Assembly (NCBI RefSeq): GCF_007990505.1 | Contig: NZ_AP019822.1 | Coordinates: 930,001-994,000, forward strand | DNA length: 64,000 nt | Source: Pseudoleptotrichia goodfellowii | GTDB taxonomy: Bacteria > Fusobacteriota > Fusobacteriia > Fusobacteriales > Leptotrichiaceae | Direction of reading: 5' to 3' | Shown here: positions 61,208 through 64,000 of the stretch, in pieces | Layout of the letters: each line of letters opens with the position of its first letter | Numbering within the stretch: the first letter of the stretch is position 1 | The notes under the pieces: model-generated | The model's database searches: none | Told to the model about the DNA's origin: nothing | What the model saw: the letters and a program-made list of their open reading frames with translations, nothing else | Translations under genes and position numbers: made by a program

Positions 61208-62635
61208 TTATTTACTTTTCAATAATTTTTCTTGAGATTTTACCATATTAAAAGCTTCTTTTCCATTTTTCAATGCAAGTTCAGTTGCAAATTTTTGAGC
61301 TTCTTTAGGTGACATTTTAGCAATTTTTTTATCTATTTGGGCTTGTTCAGCAATTTTTTTATTTTCATAACTTTTGATTTTGCTTAAAAAGTCATTTTGT
61401 GATTTAGAGTCCGATTTATCAAGAATATCGTTTACATTATCAGCTACCCAGTAAAAAGAATTTTCGTTATATTTTGTGTCGGCATTGTGGTAAGAACTGT
61501 CTGTAGCAGTTATATTTCCATAGTAAGGAACATAAGGAGAAAATTTAGGAGCTGCCATAGTCAGCCACATAACTCCACCGATTTCATTAGGAAGAGTTCC
61601 TTTTATTTGGAAAATATGAGATTCCATAGTGTTAATGTTGCCTATAGGATATTTGTATCCTTCTTTTCCTTTGTCGGCTTTGGAAAGTTCAGGCTTGTAT
61701 CCTAAACCTTCAAAACGATTTCTCAATGTTTTCATAACATCCTGTAAGGATATTTTTTTATTTGTTGATTGTAAAAAATCATATCTTTCATCGTTATAAG
61801 TAATTTTTGAATCAGGATTTAATGATAATATTCCTGAAAACTGTCTGGAACGGTCTCTATCCTCAAAAGGTGGAGCATAAGATTTTGTCAAATGGATTTT
61901 GCCGTTTTCAGCTATATATGTTCCTGCTTTTTTAGCAACATTTTCAATATCTTCAGAAGCGACAACATTTTTTTTGTCATTCAAATCTACAGTTCCCAAG
62001 AAAAAAGTGTTAGGGAAAACCGAAAATTTGTCATCAGGATATTTTATGGCAACAAACTGATGACCTGAATAAATTTCTATATACCAAAGCTCATTTTTGT
62101 CGGCAATTACCAAAGTATTTCCTTCAGCAGCACCTTGTGTTTTAATAATTTGTGCCAAGTGCATAACACCTTCTCTTGCAGTTTTTACATAAGGTAATAC
62201 AACTGAAGTGAGAGCCGATTCTGCAAGACCGTTTTCAACATAAGGATCTATTTTCTGTATTTTTTCATTAGCTTTAGCAGATACTGTAGCATCAACTATA
62301 ACTCCGTATTCATTGAAGCCTGCTTCGTCAAATATTCCGTCTTTTGGAGTAACATCAGGAAGGGCAGTATATTTGAAACTTTCTGCCGGTAATTTATAGA
62401 TAAATCCGTTACTTTCATCTTTAAATACATCTCCTGATTTATTTTTCTTTCTTTCGTGAACTACGAATGTTTTATTATGGTCAGGTTCCAAATCCTCATT
62501 TCTTCCGAATATAAAGCTACCGTCAGTTGTCAGATTTTTACCGACGATAATTCCTGTACATGCAAAAATGTAAACTGAAATTTGTGTCATTAAGACAATT
62601 AAAATAAGAAAAAATAATGTTTTTTTAGTTTTCAT
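61208..62635 (-). CDS. pepD: Exported C69-family dipeptidase
   Basis: It is a 475-residue peptidase. AGGAG eight bases upstream sets the ATG at 62635 (MKTKKTLFFLILIV); an ATG at 62653 would place six charged residues before the signal. The signal sequence ends at FA, so that Cys26 of CTGIIVGKNLTTDGSFIFGRNED becomes the N-terminal nucleophile, as in this Ntn-hydrolase family. Other blocks are GNTLVIADKNELWYIEIYSGHQFVAIKYPDD and MESHIFQI. The C-terminal tail is Lys-rich and helical. It probably supplies amino acids from peptides outside the membrane. Confidence 0.92.
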   Translation of the reverse strand: MKTKKTLFFLILIVLMTQISVYIFACTGIIVGKNLTTDGSFIFGRNEDLEPDHNKTFVVHERKKNKSGDVFKDESNGFIYKLPAESFKYTALPDVTPKDGIFDEAGFNEYGVIVDATVSAKANEKIQKIDPYVENGLAESALTSVVLPYVKTAREGVMHLAQIIKTQGAAEGNTLVIADKNELWYIEIYSGHQFVAIKYPDDKFSVFPNTFFLGTVDLNDKKNVVASEDIENVAKKAGTYIAENGKIHLTKSYAPPFEDRDRSRQFSGILSLNPDSKITYNDERYDFLQSTNKKISLQDVMKTLRNRFEGLGYKPELSKADKGKEGYKYPIGNINTMESHIFQIKGTLPNEIGGVMWLTMAAPKFSPYVPYYGNITATDSSYHNADTKYNENSFYWVADNVNDILDKSDSKSQNDFLSKIKSYENKKIAEQAQIDKKIAKMSPKEAQKFATELALKNGKEAFNMVKSQEKLLKSK

Positions 62636-62836
62636 CTTTTCATCTCCTGTCATTTATTTGATATTATTTTTCTAATTAAAGTATAATTTGAAAAAAAAAT
62701 TAGTAAGGAAAATTTTCCTTTATTTTTTTGTATATCCGATAATTTTGTGAAAAACTTTTAAATTTTGTCTATTTTTTCAAGATTTTGTTTCATCTGTATT
62801 TCCTTTTTTATTTGAGCTTAATATATGTTCAAACTA

Positions 62837-62864
62837 TTGAAAAAAGAAAAAATAATGATATAAT
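62837..62864 (+). promoter_or_regulatory. Promoter of the cobalamin-regulated importer
   Basis: TTGAAA (62837-62842), 16 bp, TATAAT (62859-62864), upstream of the riboswitch. Confidence 0.72.
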
Positions 62865-62910
62865 TCCCTAAATTAAAATTATTATTTTGCAATAAATAAA
62901 AATTAAGCTT

Positions 62911-63030
62911 GATATTATTATGACTGATTTGAAAAAATCGAGAGGTAGAGAAGCAGGTGGAATTCCTGGACTGTCCCGCAACCGTGAAAAAATATTTTAT
63001 TTTAAGTCGGATAACTATCCATAATAAATT
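62911..63030 (+). ncRNA. Cobalamin riboswitch aptamer
   Basis: Conserved core in order: GAAGCAGGTGG (62950-62960), AATTCC, CTGTCCCGCAACCGTGA (62971-62987) and AAGTCGGATAAC (63004-63015), corresponding to the GGTG, TCC, CCCGCAACTGT and AGYCMGGA boxes of the B12 element. TTATTA (62915-62920) and TAATAA (63022-63027) can close the basal stem. It controls the NikA-like receptor gene downstream through the terminator at 63100-63136. Confidence 0.92.
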
Positions 63031-63099
63031 TTCATTAAATTGACTGCGGTAGACGGTTAAATGGAATTTCAAAAGCTCTTAAGTTATAAGTGTTTTTTA

Positions 63100-63136
63100 G
63101 AACCGTTTGTTTATTCTGTCAAACAGTTCTTTTTTT
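63100..63136 (+). terminator. Riboswitch expression-platform terminator
   Basis: GAACCGTTTG (63100-63109) pairs with CAAACAGTTC (63120-63129), with one C-A mismatch, followed by seven to eight T residues. AACCGT in its 5' arm is also complementary to ACGGTT at 63053-63058, which could serve as antiterminator when no ligand is bound. Confidence 0.85.
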
Positions 63137-63202
63137 ATGAAAAAGTATAATTTTTAAGGAAGTAAAATAATAAAAAATAAAAACAAAAAGGAGAAAAACT
63201 TA

Positions 63203-64000
63203 ATGAAAAAATTTTTGAAACAGATCGGTATTTTACTGATGACGGAAATAATCTTAGGTTGTCAATCAAAGCCTAACAGCGATTCCAAAGAAGGACAGAA
63301 AGCAAATAAAGAAAATAAAGTTACACTTGCGTTTAATCAGGATCCTGTAGGAAATCTGAATCCGCATGAATATTTGCCGAGTCAGTTTATCACTCAGGAT
63401 ATGGTGTATGACGGACTGGTTTCATACGGAGAAAACGGAGAAATTAAGCCTATGTTGGCAGAATCATGGACAATTTCCGAAGACGGAAAAACTTATACTT
63501 TTAAATTAAGACCTAATGTTAAGTTTTCAGACGGTTCGGCTTTTGATGCCAAAAATGTTGTAAAAAACTTTGATACAATTTTTTCTAAAGAAAATAAATC
63601 TAAGCATTCATGGTTTGCATTTACTAATCATTTAAAATCATACAGAGCGGTAGATGATCTGACTTTTGAAATAGTGTTGGACACACCTTATACTGCGACT
63701 TTATATGATTTAGCAATGATAAGACCTATTCGTTTCCTTGGAGATGCAGGATTTCCTGAAGGCGGAGATACTATGAAAGGTATAAAAGCTCCTATAGGAA
63801 CAGGTGCATGGGTATTGAAAGAACATAAAAACAATGAATATGCAGTTTTCGTGAGAAATGAATATTACTGGGGAGAAAAACCTGCAGCTTCGGAAATAAT
63901 TATAAAAAATATTCCTGACAGTGAAACATTGGCATTGCAATTTGAATCGGGAGATATTGATTTGATTTACGGAAACGGACTTATCAGTCTTGACAGATTC
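63203..64000 (+). CDS. NikA-like metal ABC receptor lipoprotein, probably cobalt (runs off window)
   Basis: It starts at ATG 63203 with AAAGGAG nine bases upstream and is open to the window end (266 codons). The lipobox is Cys20 (IILGC). The mature sequence follows nickel-binding protein NikA block by block: FNQDPVGNLNPHEY, MVYDGLVSYGENGEIKPMLAESWT, KAPIGTGAWVLKEHKNNEYAVFVRNEYYWGEKPA and FESGDIDLIYGNG. NikA belongs to the Opp/Dpp receptor family. Control by a cobalamin riboswitch argues for cobalt or a cobalt complex as cargo rather than nickel; the permease and ATPase genes should follow outside the window. Confidence 0.9.
   Translation, partial: MKKFLKQIGILLMTEIILGCQSKPNSDSKEGQKANKENKVTLAFNQDPVGNLNPHEYLPSQFITQDMVYDGLVSYGENGEIKPMLAESWTISEDGKTYTFKLRPNVKFSDGSAFDAKNVVKNFDTIFSKENKSKHSWFAFTNHLKSYRAVDDLTFEIVLDTPYTATLYDLAMIRPIRFLGDAGFPEGGDTMKGIKAPIGTGAWVLKEHKNNEYAVFVRNEYYWGEKPAASEIIIKNIPDSETLALQFESGDIDLIYGNGLISLDRF

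Noticed and set aside
62705-62720. AAGGAAAATTTTCCTT palindrome upstream of the dipeptidase gene
   Set aside because: It is a perfect 16-bp dyad but of low complexity in an AT-rich gap, with no second copy nearby; too little to call an operator.
62818-63072. Minus-strand ORF of 84 codons between the dipeptidase and the NikA-like gene
   Set aside because: It lies antisense across the cobalamin riboswitch and has no family features.

Overview
The window is strongly AT-rich bacterial DNA with dense, mostly plus-strand operons, good Shine-Dalgarno sites and several TTG/GTG starts. A V-type ATPase, a type I-B CRISPR-Cas locus with a Cst1/Cst2-like Cascade, class Ib ribonucleotide reductase, cobalamin-dependent MetH and many small lipoproteins together suggest a fusobacterium, most likely Leptotrichia or a close relative. 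That placement is inferred from gene content and remembered protein families, not from a search. No rRNA, tRNA, transposase or prophage genes were seen.

Layout. 0-1.2 kb: the 3' end of a DUF4300 gene and an exported cyclophilin. 1.3-11.0 kb: a complete type I-B system (cas6-cas8b-cas7-cas5-cas3-cas4-cas1-cas2) lying between two CRISPR arrays. The right array has nine repeats. The left one is a three-repeat array on the opposite strand, with a different but related repeat and a homologous leader. cas8b carries a strong in-frame internal start predicted to make the small subunit Cas11b. 11.3-15.2 kb: an ABC importer with two paralogous lipoprotein receptors. 15.4-24.4 kb: a PLD-like lipoprotein, tandem nitroreductases, serine dehydratase, ACP phosphodiesterase-like, PHP phosphatase, HxlR regulator, isochorismatase-like hydrolase and CutC. 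24.7-29.3 kb: metH and a free-standing copy of its homocysteine-binding domain. 29.5-36.5 kb: nrdH-nrdI-nrdE behind an exact NrdR box, then an accessory block (membrane proteins with a possible frameshift, a Fic protein, a lipoprotein) and then nrdF.

36.6-49 kb: lipoproteins, yaaA, a CapA-like protein, mltG, tilS, ftsH, bcp, an ankyrin protein, ptsI and a DJ-1 family protein. 49.1-51.1 kb: a shortened dcw start (mraZ-rsmH-ftsL-like) behind four 10-bp-spaced MraZ boxes. 51.3-60.0 kb: a nine-gene V-ATPase operon whose K subunit keeps the known sodium ligands. 60.3 kb to the end: a HAD phosphatase, a C69 dipeptidase, and a cobalamin riboswitch with a terminator ahead of a NikA-like metal receptor that runs off the window.

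Three threads run through the region. A family of five roughly 108-nt long-hairpin elements sits directly 3' of operons, in the orientation of the upstream gene, usually ends in a T-run and shows compensatory stem changes. Cobalamin links MetH to the B12-riboswitch-controlled metal importer, which is therefore more likely a cobalt importer. Regulatory DNA is unusually readable: NrdR box, MraZ boxes, a structured nrdH-nrdI intergenic RNA, paired dyads at 60.1 kb and duplicated CRISPR leaders.
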